In this document: positions 16,006 through 25,711 of the stretch, piece after piece
Layout of the letters: each line of letters begins with the position of its first letter
Position numbering within the stretch: the first letter of the stretch is position 1
Origin: Clostridium sp. 1001271st1 H5
GTDB taxonomy: Bacteria; Bacillota; Clostridia; Lachnospirales; Lachnospiraceae
Length of the DNA: 64,000 nucleotides
Direction: 5' to 3'
NCBI RefSeq assembly: GCF_005845215.1
Contig: NZ_SPHO01000004.1
Coordinates: 1-64,000, forward strand
The notes under the pieces: model-generated
Database searches by the model: none
The model's input: the letters and a program-made list of their open reading frames with translations, nothing else
Told to the model about the DNA's origin: nothing
Translations under genes and position numbers: made by a program

Positions 16006-18000
16006 ATGGCCAACATAACTGTTTTAGACCAAAGTACCATCAATAAAATTGCAGCCGGCGAAGTCATTGAGCGGCCTGCTTCCGTAGTAAAGGAGCTGCT
16101 GGAAAATGCCATTGACGCCCATGCCACTGCCGTAACCGTGGAAATCAAGGACGGCGGCTGTTCCCTGATACGTGTCACTGACAACGGATGGGGCATTCCA
16201 AAAGAAGAGATTCCCCTGGCATTCCTGCGCCACGCCACAAGCAAAATCAAGACAGTGGAGGATTTATTTACCATATCCTCCCTGGGCTTTCGCGGCGAGG
16301 CCCTGGCCAGCATTGCGGCCGTGGCCCAGGTGGAGCTGATTACAAAGACGGGAGACAGCCTTACCGGTTCCCGTTACCAGATTGAAGGCGGTATTGAAAA
16401 GGGACTGGAGGAAATAGGCGCACCTGAGGGAACTACCATCATTGCCCGCAACCTGTTCTACAACACGCCTGCGCGCAAAAAATTCCTCAAGACTCCCATG
16501 ACAGAGGGCGCCCATGTGGCTGCTCTGGTAGAGAAGATTGCCCTTTCCCACCCGGATATTTCCATCCGGTTCATACAGAACAACCAAAACAAGCTCTACA
16601 CCTCAGGCAACCATAACCTGAAGGACCTGATATACACTGTATTCGGAAGGGAGATTGCAGGAAACCTTCTCCCGGTGGAAATCAAGGAGGACTGGATTAC
16701 GGTGACCGGATTTACAGGCAAGCCGGTCATAGCCAGGTCCAACCGGAATTACGAGAATTATTTCATCAATGGCCGGTATATCAAGAGCACCATCATATCC
16801 AGGGCCATTGAGGAGGCGTACAAGCCCTACATGATGCAGCACAAGTATCCGTTTACCATGCTGCATTTCCACATTGAACCGGATACCCTGGATGTAAACG
16901 TCCATCCCACCAAAATGGAACTGCGTTTTGCCGACGGTGAGAGGGTGTACAACGCAGTGTTGCGGGCTGTCAGCAGTGCCCTGGCCCACAAGGAGCTGAT
17001 TCCCCAGGTAAGCCTGGAGGAAAAGCAGGAAAAGGAAGCCAGACAGCTGGCGGAAAAGCTGGCTCCCCGCCCGGAGCCTTTCGAGGTCCGCAGAAGGGAA
17101 AACCTGGAACAGAAAACTTCCAGCAGCGGCACAGCCCAGCCCGGCGGCCCTTCACCCGGCGCCGGCTCTGTTTATGCCCGCCAGGCCCCGCCCAGACCCT
17201 CTTTTGTCAGCGAACTGATGCCTGACTGGCTGAAGGAGAGAAGAAAGGACCAGGAAACACATTCCATGCCTCCGGCCTCCCTTAATCCTTTAAAGGGAAC
17301 ACATGGTACAGGGAATCAGGACCCGGGAAAGGAGACCGGCATTGGTGACAGCAGCAGTTCCACCCCCATCCAGCCGGAACAGCTGGACCTGTTTGACGGC
17401 AAGCTTCTGGACCCCAAGGCCAGGCTGAAGCATAAGCTTATCGGCCAGCTGTTTGACACATACTGGATGGTGGAGTATAACGAGCAGCTGTTCATCATTG
17501 ACCAGCACGCTGCCCATGAAAAGGTGCTCTATGAAAACACCATAAAGTCCTTAAAAACACGGCAGTATGATATGCAGATGGTGGACCCGCCCATTATTCT
17601 TACACTGAACATGAATGAAGAACTGCTCCTGAAGAAATACATGGATTATTTCGCGGGAATCGGTTTTGAGATAGAACCCTTTGGGGGCAGGGAATATGCG
17701 GTGCGCGGCGTGCCTGCCAACCTGTTTTCCATTGCCAAGAAAGAACTGCTGACAGAGATGATTGACGGGCTCTCAGAGGATATATCGGTACATAACCCGG
17801 ACATTATATATGAAAAGGTGGCATCCATGTCCTGCAAGGCAGCTGTCAAAGGGCATCACACCATGTCCTTCCAGGAGGCCAATGTGCTTATTGACCAGCT
17901 TCTGGACCTGGAAAATCCCTATGCCTGCCCCCACGGCAGACCCACCATTATCTCCATGAGCAAGTATGAGCTGGAGAAAAAATTTAAACGCATTGTCTGA
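16006..18000 (+). CDS. mutL: DNA mismatch repair endonuclease MutL
   Basis: A 664-aa MutL. The N-terminal GHKL ATPase has GEVIERPASVVKELLENAID, DNGWGIP and GFRGEAL. A variable Pro/Gly-rich linker covers about 340-470. The C-terminal dimerisation domain has the endonuclease motif DQHA-x2-E-x4-E (DQHAAHEKVLYE) and the CPHGRPT zinc-site motif, so this is a nicking MutL as in organisms without MutH. It is followed at 17 nt by miaA. No mutS is in the window. Confidence 0.97.
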   Translation: MANITVLDQSTINKIAAGEVIERPASVVKELLENAIDAHATAVTVEIKDGGCSLIRVTDNGWGIPKEEIPLAFLRHATSKIKTVEDLFTISSLGFRGEALASIAAVAQVELITKTGDSLTGSRYQIEGGIEKGLEEIGAPEGTTIIARNLFYNTPARKKFLKTPMTEGAHVAALVEKIALSHPDISIRFIQNNQNKLYTSGNHNLKDLIYTVFGREIAGNLLPVEIKEDWITVTGFTGKPVIARSNRNYENYFINGRYIKSTIISRAIEEAYKPYMMQHKYPFTMLHFHIEPDTLDVNVHPTKMELRFADGERVYNAVLRAVSSALAHKELIPQVSLEEKQEKEARQLAEKLAPRPEPFEVRRRENLEQKTSSSGTAQPGGPSPGAGSVYARQAPPRPSFVSELMPDWLKERRKDQETHSMPPASLNPLKGTHGTGNQDPGKETGIGDSSSSTPIQPEQLDLFDGKLLDPKARLKHKLIGQLFDTYWMVEYNEQLFIIDQHAAHEKVLYENTIKSLKTRQYDMQMVDPPIILTLNMNEELLLKKYMDYFAGIGFEIEPFGGREYAVRGVPANLFSIAKKELLTEMIDGLSEDISVHNPDIIYEKVASMSCKAAVKGHHTMSFQEANVLIDQLLDLENPYACPHGRPTIISMSKYELEKKFKRIV

Positions 18001-18016
18001 AAGGAGCTTTTATCAT

Positions 18017-18976
18017 ATGAAGCAGCCGCTCATTGTCCTCACAGGACCCACCGCAGTGGGGAAAACCGCCCTTTCCATCCGCCTTGCAAAGGCCATTGGC
18101 GGGGAAATCATCAGTGCGGATTCCATGCAGGTATACAGGCACATGGATATCGGCTCTGCCAAAGTAACTCCGGAGGAAATGGACGGCGTTCCCCATTATC
18201 TCATCGACGTGCTGGACCCCCGGGAACCTTTTAACGTGGTTACCTTCCAGCAGATGGCAAAGGAGGCCCTGGGAGAAATATACGGCCACGGCCGCATCCC
18301 CGTCATTGCCGGGGGAACCGGCTTCTATATACAGGCCCTGCTCTACGACATTGATTTTAAGGAAAATGAGGACAGCAGCCCTATCCGCAGGGAACTGGAA
18401 GCCCTGGCTGAGAGAGAGGGGGAGCGGGCGCCTCAGGTCCTTCACGCCATGCTCTGCCAGGTGGACCCGGAGGCAGCCGGCCAGATTCATGCCAACAATA
18501 TAAAACGGGTTATACGGGCCATTGAATACTTCCGCCTGACAGGGGAGAAGATTTCCCTCCATAACCAGCAGGAGCGTGAGAAGGAGTCCCCCTACAACTT
18601 CCTCTATTATGTCCTGAATACGGACCGTTCCCTGCTCTATGAGAGAATCGACCGCAGGGTTGACCTGATGATGGAGCAGGGACTGGTGGAGGAAGTAAAG
18701 GCATTAAAAGAGCTGGGCTGCCGGAGAGGCCATACCTCCATGCAGGGTCTGGGATATAAGGAAATACTGGATTACCTGGACGGCATATGCAGCCTGGATG
18801 AGGCTGTATATGTACTGAAACGGGATACAAGGCATTTTGCCAAACGCCAGCTGACCTGGTTCAAACGGGAGCGGGACGTGCGCTTTTTGAATCTTCCTGA
18901 TTTCGGAGGGGATGTGTCCAAGGTCCTGGACCGAATATTAGAGGATTGCGAAAAACAGGGAATCGTGCTACAATAA
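18017..18976 (+). CDS. miaA: tRNA dimethylallyltransferase MiaA
   Basis: A 319-aa enzyme adding a dimethylallyl group to A37 of tRNAs reading UNN codons. The P-loop is GPTAVGKT (residues 10-17); SADSMQVYRHMDIGSAK and AGGTGFYIQALL are family signatures. ATG 18017 follows AAGGAG (18001-18006), which sits immediately after the mutL stop; the frame opening at 17966 lies within mutL and is not used. Confidence 0.97.
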   Translation: MKQPLIVLTGPTAVGKTALSIRLAKAIGGEIISADSMQVYRHMDIGSAKVTPEEMDGVPHYLIDVLDPREPFNVVTFQQMAKEALGEIYGHGRIPVIAGGTGFYIQALLYDIDFKENEDSSPIRRELEALAEREGERAPQVLHAMLCQVDPEAAGQIHANNIKRVIRAIEYFRLTGEKISLHNQQEREKESPYNFLYYVLNTDRSLLYERIDRRVDLMMEQGLVEEVKALKELGCRRGHTSMQGLGYKEILDYLDGICSLDEAVYVLKRDTRHFAKRQLTWFKRERDVRFLNLPDFGGDVSKVLDRILEDCEKQGIVLQ

Positions 18977-19005
18977 CAAACCGGAAAACGGAGGATTATG
19001 AACCA

Positions 19006-20301
19006 ATGGATATAAATGAAATGAACCAGATGTATGAAAGCCTTGGCATCAGCCGGGAGGTAAGGGAATTTGCAGCAGAGACCGAACAGGCGCTGAAGGA
19101 ACGCTTTGAGGCCATTGATGCAGTGGCGGAATACAACCAGATGAAGGTTATAAAAGGAATGCAGGACAACCGTGTCAGCGACATACACTTTGCCGCCACC
19201 ACCGGATATGGCTACAATGACCTGGGCCGGGATACCCTGGAGGATGTGTATGCCAGCGTATTCCACGGCGAGAGCGCGCTTGTACGCCCCCAGCTCATGA
19301 GCGGCACCCATGCTCTTCACGTGGCCCTGTCAGGGAACCTGCGTCCCGGCGACGAACTTCTGTCGCCTGTGGGCAAGCCCTATGACACGCTGGAGGAAGT
19401 CATAGGAATCAGGGATTCCGCCGGCTCCCTTAAGGAATACGGGGTGGTCTACCGCCAGGTGGACCTGCTGGAGGACGGTTCCTTTGACTATGAGGGCATT
19501 GCAGCAGCCTTAAATGAAAAGACAAAGCTGGTGACCATCCAGCGTTCCAAGGGATATGCCACCCGGCCCACCCTGTCTGTAAAGCGGATTGGGGAATTGA
19601 TTTCCTTCATCAAGAATATAAAGCCCCAGGTTATCTGTATGGTGGACAACTGCTACGGCGAGTTTGTGGAAACCCTGGAGCCGACGGACGTGGGAGCGGA
19701 CATGATTGTAGGTTCCCTGATTAAGAATCCGGGCGGCGGCCTGGCTCCCATCGGCGGCTATATCGTGGGCAGAAAGGACTGCATTGACCGGGCATCCTAC
19801 CGCTTAAGCGCTCCCGGACTGGGCAGGGAGGTGGGCGCCAGCCTGGGACTGAACCAGCAGCTCTACCAGGGACTCTTTCTTTCCCCCGTGGTGGTATCGG
19901 GAGCCCTGAAAGGCGCTGTATTTGCAGCTAATATCTATGAACGCTTAGGCTGCGGCGTGGTTCCTGACGGCAGTGAATCCCGCCATGACATCATCCAGGC
20001 CATTACCTTCGGAACGCCGGAGGGAGTCATATCCTTCTGCAAGGGAATCCAGGCAGCAGCGCCGGTTGACAGCTATGTGACGCCTGAACCATGGGATATG
20101 CCGGGATATGACAGCCCTGTCATCATGGCAGCCGGCGCCTTTGTCCAGGGTTCATCCATAGAGCTGTCAGCTGACGGTCCCATTAAGCCGCCTTACGCCG
20201 TGTATTTCCAGGGAGGACTGACCTGGTATCACGCCAAGCTGGGAATACTTAAATCTCTGCAGCAGCTTTTGGATGACGGGGTTTTGAAAATCTTAAGATG
20301 A
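19006..20301 (+). CDS. PLP-dependent methionine-gamma-lyase-like protein (YnbB family)
   Basis: A 431-aa fold-type I PLP enzyme of the YnbB / 'aluminium resistance' family (Met_gamma_lyase, PF06838). The likely Schiff-base lysine is in GSLIKNPGGGLAPIGGY; VDNCYGEFVE carries the PLP-ring Asp. The true reaction is not established for the family. ATG 19006 has GGAGG at 18990-18994. Location just after miaA matches the Bacillus miaA-hfq-ynbA-ynbB neighbourhood with hfq and ynbA absent. Confidence 0.88.
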   Translation: MDINEMNQMYESLGISREVREFAAETEQALKERFEAIDAVAEYNQMKVIKGMQDNRVSDIHFAATTGYGYNDLGRDTLEDVYASVFHGESALVRPQLMSGTHALHVALSGNLRPGDELLSPVGKPYDTLEEVIGIRDSAGSLKEYGVVYRQVDLLEDGSFDYEGIAAALNEKTKLVTIQRSKGYATRPTLSVKRIGELISFIKNIKPQVICMVDNCYGEFVETLEPTDVGADMIVGSLIKNPGGGLAPIGGYIVGRKDCIDRASYRLSAPGLGREVGASLGLNQQLYQGLFLSPVVVSGALKGAVFAANIYERLGCGVVPDGSESRHDIIQAITFGTPEGVISFCKGIQAAAPVDSYVTPEPWDMPGYDSPVIMAAGAFVQGSSIELSADGPIKPPYAVYFQGGLTWYHAKLGILKSLQQLLDDGVLKILR

Positions 20302-20394
20302 CACCCCAGGAAACTTATGGTAATATATATTAATTAGGCTGTACCCCCGGCCCGGCGGCCAGGGACCGGCCTGACCGACCGGAGGATAAGACAC

Positions 20395-20646
20395 ATGCAT
20401 TACAAGAATTTCTGGATACTTTTAATCATGCTGCTGGCAGGCATTGTTCTGGGAGGCTTTATGGGACAGCTGGCAGAAGGGATTTCGTGGCTGAACTGGC
20501 TGAATTTCGGACAATCCTTTGGCCTGGATTCGCCTCTGGTAATTAATTTCGGCATCCTGGTTATCACCTTCGGACTGACCATCAAGATTACCATGGCCAG
20601 TATCATCGGCGTGGCAGTGGCGCTCATCATTTACCGGTATATATAA
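20395..20646 (+). CDS. DUF4321 membrane protein
   Basis: An 83-aa protein with two hydrophobic helices (residues 7-27 and 50-80) and a small glycine motif GGFMGQL after the first. It matches the DUF4321 family usually encoded directly before radC/mre genes in Clostridia. CGGAGG precedes ATG 20395. Function is unknown; position suggests an envelope role. Confidence 0.75.
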   Translation: MHYKNFWILLIMLLAGIVLGGFMGQLAEGISWLNWLNFGQSFGLDSPLVINFGILVITFGLTIKITMASIIGVAVALIIYRYI

Positions 20647-20690
20647 TTTTCCTGACTTTGTGCTTGGAGAGGTGCGTAGTTAGGAGAGAG

Positions 20691-21386
20691 ATGGAAAGAA
20701 TAAGAATTAAGGATTTGCCCCACAGGGACCGCCCCTATGAAAAATGTCTGCGCCTTGGCCCCCACAGCCTGTCCGACACAGAGCTTCTGGCCGTCATCCT
20801 GCGGACAGGAAGCAGGGAGGGAAATTCCCTGGACCTGGCAGACAGCCTTCTGGCCCTTGGCAGCCCCGGAGACGGCCTGCTGGGCCTTTTGCATCACTCC
20901 CTGGATGACTTTACAGGAATCAAGGGCGTAGGCAAGGTTAAGGGCGTTCAGCTGCTCTGCATAGGAGAGCTGTCAAAACGAATCTGGAAGCGGAAGGCCA
21001 GCGGGCATTCCCTTTATTTTGGACATCCTGAGGAGATATCTGCCTATTATATGGAAGATATGCGCCATCTGGAGCAGGAGGAAATCCGCGTCATGTTTCT
21101 GAATACAAAGCAGGCCATGATTCGTGAGCAGATTATGGCCAGAGGGACTGTAAACGCTTCTGTCATGACGCCCCGGGAGATACTTATAGAGGGACTCCGG
21201 TGCCGGGCTGTGTCCATGATACTGGTTCACAATCATCCCAGCGGCGACCCCACCCCCAGCAGGGCGGACATGCTCCTCACCAAACGCCTGAAGGAAGCAG
21301 GGGACCTGGTGGGAATCACCCTGATTGACCATGTAGTAATCGGAGACAGGCGCTATCTCAGTTTCCGCGAAGAGAATCTAATGTAA
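20691..21386 (+). CDS. radC: RadC-like JAB domain protein
   Basis: A 231-aa RadC/YicR family protein. An N-terminal helix-hairpin-helix region (GIKGVGKVKGVQLL) is followed by a JAMM metalloprotease-like domain with HNHPSGDPTPSRAD (H-x-H-x7-D ligand set). Its original DNA-repair assignment is discredited and its activity is unknown. ATG 20691 has AGGAGAG immediately upstream; a longer frame from 20658 lacks an RBS. It lies in its usual place before mre genes. Confidence 0.93.
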   Translation: MERIRIKDLPHRDRPYEKCLRLGPHSLSDTELLAVILRTGSREGNSLDLADSLLALGSPGDGLLGLLHHSLDDFTGIKGVGKVKGVQLLCIGELSKRIWKRKASGHSLYFGHPEEISAYYMEDMRHLEQEEIRVMFLNTKQAMIREQIMARGTVNASVMTPREILIEGLRCRAVSMILVHNHPSGDPTPSRADMLLTKRLKEAGDLVGITLIDHVVIGDRRYLSFREENLM

Positions 21387-21400
21387 GAGGAAGTTTATCC

Positions 21401-22246
21401 ATGGAGACGAAACACAGTAAATATATTCTGGCAGGACTTACGGTACTGTGCGTGCTGCTCATCTGCATCACATCCCTGAAGGACGGCATCATAGAACCCC
21501 TGCGCACAGGTGTTGGGTATTTTCTGATTCCCATCCAGACAGGTGTCAATGCAGTGGGTACCGGTATCTATAACGAGCTGAAGGATTACGGCAGCCTGAA
21601 AGACGCACTGCAGGAAAATGAAGAACTAAAAGCGCAGATTGTCCAGCTCACAGAGGACAATAACCGCCTGCAGGCCGAGCAGTTTGAGCTGGACCGCTTA
21701 AGGAAACTCTATGAGCTGGACCAGGATTACATGCAGTATGATAAAATCGGGGCCAGGGTCATTGCCCGGGACTCTGAAAAATGGTTCCAGGTGTTCCGCA
21801 TCAACAAGGGCTCTGCCGACGGAGTGGCTGTGGACATGAATGTGGTTGCCGACGGCGGCCTGGTGGGCATAGTGACGGACGTGGGGGCCAATTATGCCAC
21901 GGTGCGTTCCATCATCGACGATTCCAGCCGGGTGGGAGGCATGAAGATAGACTCCTCCTATAACTGTATCGTTGCAGGGGACCTGACCCTCTATGAGGAA
22001 GGACGCCTTAAGCTTACGGATTTTTCAAAGGATGCGGTCCTCAGGGACGGGGACCAGATTGTCACCTCCAATATCAGCACCAAGTTCCTTCCGGGTATCC
22101 TGGTTGGATATGCTGCGGATGTCTCCATTGACCCGGACCACCTGACCCAGTCAGGCTACCTGATTCCGGTGGCTGATTTCAACAATCTGCAGGAGGTGCT
22201 GATTATAACGGATATCAAAGACACAGGAGAGGCGGCTGTTCAGTGA
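21401..22246 (+). CDS. mreC: Rod shape-determining protein MreC
   Basis: A 281-aa bitopic protein. One N-terminal membrane helix (YILAGLTVLCVLLICITSL) is followed by a coiled coil (about 65-105, KDALQENEELKAQIVQLTED) and the extracytoplasmic beta-domain (WFQVFRINKGSADGVAVDMNVV). It scaffolds PBP2 and MreD in the elongasome. It follows radC by 14 nt and overlaps mreD by 4 nt. The usual mreB is missing between radC and mreC. Confidence 0.96.
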   Translation: METKHSKYILAGLTVLCVLLICITSLKDGIIEPLRTGVGYFLIPIQTGVNAVGTGIYNELKDYGSLKDALQENEELKAQIVQLTEDNNRLQAEQFELDRLRKLYELDQDYMQYDKIGARVIARDSEKWFQVFRINKGSADGVAVDMNVVADGGLVGIVTDVGANYATVRSIIDDSSRVGGMKIDSSYNCIVAGDLTLYEEGRLKLTDFSKDAVLRDGDQIVTSNISTKFLPGILVGYAADVSIDPDHLTQSGYLIPVADFNNLQEVLIITDIKDTGEAAVQ

Positions 22247-22776
22247 TTCAAGCTAAGATAAAACAGGTACTTATCAATATATTGTTTATCGTGCTGGCAT
22301 TTACGGTACAGAACTGTGTATTTCCCCTGCTTCCTTTTTTGTCGGCAACCCCCAATCTGCTTTTAATCCTCACGTTTTCCTTTGGCTTTATCCACGGGAA
22401 AAATGCGGGGATGTTTTACGGCGTCCTTTCCGGCCTTTTGCTGGACCTTTTCTACAGCGGGCCTTTTGGCTTCTATACCCTTATATATATTTACATCGGT
22501 TATGCCAACGGTATTTTTACCAAGTACTATTACGAAGACTACATCACCCTTCCGCTGATACTCAGCATCATCAACGGAATCTGGTACAGCATGTATATAT
22601 ATGTTTTCCGTTTCTTAATCCGCGGACGACTGAATCTTCCATATTATTTCAGGAATATCATGCTTCCGGAGATTATATTCACCGCAGTTACCACCCTTTT
22701 GATTTACAGGCTGTTCCTTTCCGCCAGCAGACGTGTGGAGGATATAGGAAAAAGGAGAGACACAAAACTTGTTTGA
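22243..22776 (+). CDS. mreD: Rod shape-determining protein MreD
   Basis: A 177-aa polytopic membrane protein with five or six hydrophobic helices, partner of MreC in lateral wall synthesis. The start is GTG 22243 overlapping the mreC stop (gtga), with AGGAGAGG upstream, so translation is coupled. The conserved F-G-F-x-H-G-K / GLLLDLFY-type segment is present (FGFIHGKNAGMFYGVLSGLL). Confidence 0.92.
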   Translation: MIQAKIKQVLINILFIVLAFTVQNCVFPLLPFLSATPNLLLILTFSFGFIHGKNAGMFYGVLSGLLLDLFYSGPFGFYTLIYIYIGYANGIFTKYYYEDYITLPLILSIINGIWYSMYIYVFRFLIRGRLNLPYYFRNIMLPEIIFTAVTTLLIYRLFLSASRRVEDIGKRRDTKLV

Positions 22777-25690
22777 CGAACTGTTAGAGATAGTAAAAGA
22801 ATTTTTCAAGAAACTGTTCAGCTCACGGCTCTTTGCCCTTTCCGTGATATTTACCGTTATGTTCGCAGGACTTCTGGGCAAGCTGTTCCAGATGCAGATA
22901 CTGGACGGAAGCGGATACCAGGAAACCTATATGCAGAGGACGGAAAAGAGCGTCACAACACCGGGTTCCAGGGGCAATATCTATGACAGGAACGGCAACC
23001 GGCTGGCTTACAACGAGCTGGCTTATTCCGTTACCATACAGGATTTAGGAGATTACCCTCGTCCGGCCTCCCGCAACCAGATGCTGTATCATCTGGTGCG
23101 TATACTGGACCGCCGGGGCGAGACAGTGGAGGGAAAGTTCGAGGTGGCGCTGGACCAGAACGGGGAGATGTTTTATACATCCAGCTCGGATTCAGCCAGG
23201 ACACGTTTCTTTCTGAACTTTTACGGTCTTTCTTCCACCAGCGGCCTCAACGACCCCAAAGGCAAGCATCCCACCAACATCACGGCCAGGGAAGCCTTTG
23301 AGCGCAAGAAGGTGGATTATGAGCTGGACAAGATGAAGGACGAAAAGGGCAATCCCCTGGTCATACCGGATAACATTGCCCTGGATATGATTAACATCAT
23401 CTATACCATGAAGCTGACCGAATACCAGAAATACGAGACAACCACAGTTGCCACCAACATCAGCATGGACACCATGGTGGAAATCAATGAAAACGCCGCT
23501 GACCTGAAAGGCGTTGCAGTGGAGCAGTCCTATGTACGCAAATATGAGGACAGCATCTATTTCGCCCCCATCATCGGCTATACAGGCAAGGTCCAGGAGG
23601 ACCAGCTGTCCGCCCTGAACGAGCAGTGGCACCAGTCTGATGAGGCTGCCGGCCTGCCGGAGGATGCCCCGGACAAATACGACCTCAACGACATAGTGGG
23701 CCGTATCGGAATCGAGAAATCCATGGAGCTGGAGCTTCAGGGAGAAAAGGGCTATTCCAGGATGTACGTGGACAACATGGGACGTCCCCGGGAAATCATC
23801 GAGAAAACAGATGCCAAGGCAGGAGATGATGTGTACCTGACCATTGACAGGGATTTACAGATTGCCATTTACAAGCTGATTGAGCAGCAGCTGGCCGGTA
23901 TTATCAGCTACCATCTCCAGTACGATGATTTGGACCCTGATAAAACCTACGACCCTTCCAAAATTCCCATCCCTGTGAAGGATGCCTATTACCAGCTGAT
24001 TAACAACAATGTGCTGTCCCTGATGGACATGTCCCAGGAAGGGGCGTCCGACATTGAAAAGCAGATTTACAGCAAATACGAATCTTCCAGGGAACAGATA
24101 CTGGCAGCCATACGCAACGAGCTTCTCAGTTCCCATGCCCTGGCCATGAACGACCTGCCCAAGGATATGGCCACCTATATGAACTATATCTATTCTTATC
24201 TGTCCGATGGTTCCGTGGGAATCATACAGAAGGATAAGATTGACCAGTCCTCGCCGGAATACCAGGCGTGGAAGGAAGGCACCATCAGCCTGAGGGACTA
24301 TATCTACAGCGGCATCGCAGGCAGCTGGGTAGACACCACCCGCCTGGATGTGACCAGCAAGTATTCAGATGCCGACGATATATTTGCCCAGCTGGTGGAC
24401 CATGTCATTGAGTCCCTGCGCAATGACAACAAATTTACGAAACGCATGTTCCGCTACCTGATTAATGACGAGGTCATAACAGGCCGCGAGCTCTGTCTGG
24501 CCCTTTATGCCCAGGGCGTCTTAAACTATGATGCCCAGGCCATAGCAGCCCTCCAGATGGGGGACTCCACCTACACCTACCAGTTTATCAAGGAAAAGAT
24601 ATCCAACCTGGAACTGACCCCGGCGCAGCTGGCCCTGGACCCATGTACGGCCGGCGTGGTGGTGACGGACGTAAAGACAGGAGAGGTGCGGGCGCTGGTC
24701 ACATATCCCAGCTATGACAATAACCTGATGTCAGGCAGCGTGGACGCAGCGTATTTCAGCCAGCTCCAGGACGATATGTCCAGGCCTCTTTATAACAACG
24801 CCACCCAAGCGCAGAAGGCCCCAGGCTCCACCTTTAAGCCCATCACGGCTGTGGCTGCCCTGGAAGAGGGCGTGATTGGCCTCCAGGACACCATTGAGTG
24901 CACAGGTATATACGACCAGATTTCCAAGCCCATCAAGTGCTGGATTTGGCCAGGCCGCCACAACAGCGAAAACATCGAAGAAGGCATACAGAATTCCTGT
25001 AACTACTTCTTTGCCGAACTGGCCCACAGGCTCTGCATGAAGCCGGACGGCACCTATTCGCCGGACCAGGGCCTTGCCACCCTGCGCAAATACGCCACCC
25101 TTTTTGGTCTGGACCACACCTCAGGGGTGGAGATTTCCGAAAACGAGCCCCAGATTTCATCGGAGGACCCGGAGCGTTCCGCCATGGGACAGGGCACCCA
25201 TTCCTACACCAATGTCCAGCTTTCCCGCTATGTGGCAGCCCTTGCCAACCGTGGAAATGTATTTGAGCTGAGTCTTTTGGATAAACTTACCGACTCTGAC
25301 GGAAACCTGATTAAGGACTATACCCCTGCCGTAAGCTCCCATGTGGATGCGGCTGACAGCACCTGGGACGCGGTCCAGACAGGTATGCGCCGTGTTATCA
25401 CGGACAGCTCCGCCAAGAAAATATTCTCAGACCTCCCGGTGGAGGTGGCAGGCAAGACAGGTACGGCCCAGGAGGACAAGAGCCGTTCCAACCATGCCTT
25501 CTTCGTATCCTTTGCGCCCTACAGCCATCCGGAAATTGCCGTGACTGTAAATATTCCGTACGGTTATGCAGGAACCAACGCTGCAACCCTTGGCAAAAAG
25601 GTTTACGAGTATTATTATAAATATACCACCCTGGAGCAGATAGAAAACTCCGGTGCCTTAGGTGTATCAAATGTAAATATTGGTGACTAA
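22769..25690 (+). CDS. Penicillin-binding protein 2 (elongasome transpeptidase)
   Basis: A 973-aa class B PBP. It has one N-terminal membrane helix (about 15-38), a PBP dimerisation domain (TPGSRGNIYDRNGNRLAYNE) and a transpeptidase domain with SxxK (STFK, Ser about 687), SxN (SCN in NSCNYFFAE) and KTGTAQ (Lys about 896). It crosslinks new peptidoglycan with RodA. It is much longer than E. coli PBP2 (633 aa) because of an insertion of roughly 270 residues (about 370-640) before the SxxK motif. The start is TTG 22769, with AAAGGAG 10 nt upstream, overlapping mreD. Confidence 0.95.
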   Translation: MFDELLEIVKEFFKKLFSSRLFALSVIFTVMFAGLLGKLFQMQILDGSGYQETYMQRTEKSVTTPGSRGNIYDRNGNRLAYNELAYSVTIQDLGDYPRPASRNQMLYHLVRILDRRGETVEGKFEVALDQNGEMFYTSSSDSARTRFFLNFYGLSSTSGLNDPKGKHPTNITAREAFERKKVDYELDKMKDEKGNPLVIPDNIALDMINIIYTMKLTEYQKYETTTVATNISMDTMVEINENAADLKGVAVEQSYVRKYEDSIYFAPIIGYTGKVQEDQLSALNEQWHQSDEAAGLPEDAPDKYDLNDIVGRIGIEKSMELELQGEKGYSRMYVDNMGRPREIIEKTDAKAGDDVYLTIDRDLQIAIYKLIEQQLAGIISYHLQYDDLDPDKTYDPSKIPIPVKDAYYQLINNNVLSLMDMSQEGASDIEKQIYSKYESSREQILAAIRNELLSSHALAMNDLPKDMATYMNYIYSYLSDGSVGIIQKDKIDQSSPEYQAWKEGTISLRDYIYSGIAGSWVDTTRLDVTSKYSDADDIFAQLVDHVIESLRNDNKFTKRMFRYLINDEVITGRELCLALYAQGVLNYDAQAIAALQMGDSTYTYQFIKEKISNLELTPAQLALDPCTAGVVVTDVKTGEVRALVTYPSYDNNLMSGSVDAAYFSQLQDDMSRPLYNNATQAQKAPGSTFKPITAVAALEEGVIGLQDTIECTGIYDQISKPIKCWIWPGRHNSENIEEGIQNSCNYFFAELAHRLCMKPDGTYSPDQGLATLRKYATLFGLDHTSGVEISENEPQISSEDPERSAMGQGTHSYTNVQLSRYVAALANRGNVFELSLLDKLTDSDGNLIKDYTPAVSSHVDAADSTWDAVQTGMRRVITDSSAKKIFSDLPVEVAGKTGTAQEDKSRSNHAFFVSFAPYSHPEIAVTVNIPYGYAGTNAATLGKKVYEYYYKYTTLEQIENSGALGVSNVNIGD

Positions 25691-25711
25691 ACCAGCAAAA
25701 GAGGTGATTGT

